Shown here: piece after piece, positions 6,495-7,189 of the stretch
Layout: every line of letters starts with the position of its first letter
Position numbering within the stretch: position 1 is the first letter of the stretch
Position numbers and translations under genes: made by a program
Notes under the pieces: generated by a model
The model's database searches: none
Told to the model about the DNA's origin: nothing
The model's input: the letters and a program-made list of their open reading frames with translations, nothing else
Origin: Paracoccaceae bacterium
GTDB lineage: Bacteria > Pseudomonadota > Alphaproteobacteria > Rhodobacterales > Rhodobacteraceae
Assembly (NCBI GenBank): GCA_003565055.1
Contig: PXDM01000263.1
Location: 1-7,189, forward strand
Reading direction: 5' to 3'
Length of the DNA stretch: 7,189 bases

Positions 6495-6938
6495 ATGCAG
6501 ATCCGCGTGCAGGAGGCCGCTTTCGACTATGGCGCGGAATGCGCGCGCTTCGCGGATGGCTGCGACGGCGCGGGCGCGGTGGTGACGTTTTGCGGCATTG
6601 TGCGCAATGATGGCGGGCAGATGCAAGCGATGGAGATCGAGCATTACCCCGGCATGACCGAACGCGCCCTGCGCCAGATCGCCGAGGAGGCCGCGCGGCG
6701 CTGGACCCTCACGGATGCGCTGATCCTGCACCGCTTTGGGCGCATGGTGCCGGGCGAGAAGATCATGATGGTCGCCACCGCCTCCGCCCACCGCGCGGAT
6801 GCTTTCGCGGCGGCGGATTTCCTGATGGACTACCTCAAATCCCGCGCGCCCTTCTGGAAGAAAGAATTTTCAGGCGCAGGTGCGGCATGGGTCGCGGCGA
6901 AAGACGACGATGAGGTGGCGCTGGAGCGGTGGGGATAA
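6495..6938 (+). CDS. moaE: Molybdopterin synthase catalytic subunit MoaE
   Basis: The large subunit of molybdopterin synthase, 147 residues, which pairs with MoaD to put two dithiolene sulfurs on cPMP. Family features are the GAVVTFCGIVR strand (27-37), EIEHYPGM (47-54), HRFGRMVPGEK (79-89) and the active-site stretch around KSRAPFWKKE (115-124). Lys115 and Lys122 have the 7-residue spacing of the two catalytic lysines of the E. coli enzyme (Lys119 and Lys126). His99-Arg100 in the SAHR segment is also retained. The length is usual and no residue is missing. It is the last gene of the pgsA-moaD-moaE unit; a GGGGG run in the moaD end at 6485-6489 may serve as its ribosome site. The TAA stop is followed by a non-coding stretch leading to a putative insertion sequence. 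Confidence 0.96.
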   Translation: MQIRVQEAAFDYGAECARFADGCDGAGAVVTFCGIVRNDGGQMQAMEIEHYPGMTERALRQIAEEAARRWTLTDALILHRFGRMVPGEKIMMVATASAHRADAFAAADFLMDYLKSRAPFWKKEFSGAGAAWVAAKDDDEVALERWG

Positions 6939-6951
6939 CCTGAGCAGTTGT

Positions 6952-6967
6952 GTCCGCTTTGCGGGAC
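6952..6967 (+). repeat. Small GC-rich hairpin shortly after moaE
   Basis: GTCCGC and GCGGGAC-type arms around a TTT loop pair over six base pairs with one bulged G. It starts 14 bases after the moaE stop. No T-run follows, so it is not an obvious intrinsic terminator, although its place after the operon would suit an RNA 3'-end structure. Confidence 0.35.
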
Positions 6968-7051
6968 GGAACGGTCGTTCGCTGGAAGCGATTCGAACTT
7001 GAAGCATCAAATCAGGTGCTATGCCAAGTCGGAGCTCCCGAGCTTGATTTA

Positions 7052-7073
7052 GCCCGAAAACTCATTTTTGGGC
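7052..7073 (+). terminator. Hairpin that may act as a weak terminator for the pgsA-moaD-moaE unit
   Basis: GCCCGAAAA and TTTTTGGGC pair over nine positions (one G-U) around a CTCA loop. The stem is sound, but the bases that follow (ACCTCG) are not T-rich, and it lies 113 bases beyond moaE. It might equally be part of mobile DNA. The terminator label is tentative. Confidence 0.25.
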
Positions 7074-7110
7074 ACCTCGAAAAATTGCCCTGACGTGGCC
7101 GGGACGGTAT

Positions 7111-7189
7111 GAGGCTGTCAGAGTTCGGCTGCTGGAGCGTTACGATGGCGCAGATGGGTTTCTTTGATCTTTCAGACCGCTATGCGAGC
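7111..7189 (+). mobile_element. Left end of an apparent IS5-type insertion sequence, cut by the window edge
   Basis: The last bases carry a transposase start (see the CDS at 7145). The element end is placed tentatively at GAGGCTGTCAG from 7111, since IS5-family elements usually have only a few tens of bases between the terminal repeat and the transposase. The other end, the second terminal repeat and any target duplication are beyond the window, so the boundary is a guess. Confidence 0.45.
7145..7189 (+). CDS. IS5-family transposase, N-terminal 15 residues only
   Basis: The frame from the ATG at 7145 reads MAQMGFFDLSDRYAS and runs off the window. This opening resembles the N-terminus of IS5-family transposases, where GFFD followed by an Arg-containing helix is common. 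A GGAG at 7134-7137 with a 7-base spacer supports this start; an in-frame ATG at 7109 is possible but lacks a good site and would add 12 untypical residues. The catalytic DDE domain is outside the window. Fifteen residues are too few for certainty, so the family is given by recognition only. Confidence 0.6.
   Translation, partial: MAQMGFFDLSDRYAS

Larger units (their letters stand above)
6939..7108. other. Non-coding stretch between moaE and a putative insertion sequence
   Basis: No gene is seen here. Bases 6961-7080 are 53% GC (64 of 120), well below moaE. It holds a hairpin at 6952-6967, two very small inverted repeats (GAAC-GGTC-GTTC and CGCT-GGA-AGCG) just after it, the 8-base palindrome GGAGCTCC, and a longer hairpin at 7052-7073. 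It may be decayed mobile DNA or an intergenic repeat; neither can be shown from one copy. Confidence 0.4.

Noticed and set aside
5325..6791. A 488-codon minus-strand open frame opposite nudC, pgsA, moaD and moaE
   Set aside because: All four plus-strand genes are well supported with intact active sites; the antisense product has low complexity and no domain.
1..7189. CRISPR array, tRNA or rRNA genes, toxin-antitoxin or defence operon
   Set aside because: No spaced direct repeats, no tRNA-like fold and no small paired genes were seen. The only defence-related sequence is the HsdR fragment at the left edge.

Overview
The window is GC-rich (about 65% in the genes), densely packed, and reads as an alphaproteobacterium, most likely of the Rhodobacteraceae group. 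That placement rests on protein character and gene order: coaB-dut-moeB in overlapping order, a MoeB with a membrane-spanning N-terminus, and a pgsA-moaD-moaE operon. It comes from recognition only, without database searches.

Left part (3-2379, plus strand): an open reading frame enters from the left edge as the end of a type I restriction helicase subunit (HsdR) and continues, without a frame break, as the phosphopantothenoylcysteine synthetase half of CoaBC. It overlaps dut (dUTPase) by 4 bases, and dut overlaps moeB (a membrane-anchored MoaD-activating E1-like enzyme) by 1 base. The hsdR/coaB joint is the strangest object in the window. It lies in a short stretch plausible for both parents, and codon usage changes across it. 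It is either a recent deletion/fusion or an assembly chimera.

Middle part: a cpdB-like 2',3'-cyclic nucleotide phosphodiesterase/nucleotidase gene on the minus strand (2369-4303) runs tail-to-tail into moeB with an 11-base overlap. It diverges from nudC (4535-5479, NADH/NAD-cap pyrophosphatase) across an AT-richer control region of about 230 bases, which contains a perfect 6-bp inverted repeat.

Right part (5574-6938, plus strand): pgsA (phosphatidylglycerophosphate synthase), moaD and moaE are translationally coupled. MoeB from the left operon should activate the Gly-Gly tail of MoaD, and MoaD with MoaE forms molybdopterin synthase, so the sulfur-transfer step of molybdenum cofactor synthesis is present, split over two transcription units. 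After moaE the sequence drops to about 53% GC, holds small hairpins, and ends 45 bases into an apparent IS5-type transposase gene.

I found no wholly new system. The genes are mostly housekeeping. The points worth following up are the HsdR-CoaB joint, the membrane-tethered MoeB, the CpdB homologue lacking an export signal, and the insertion-sequence boundary at the right edge.
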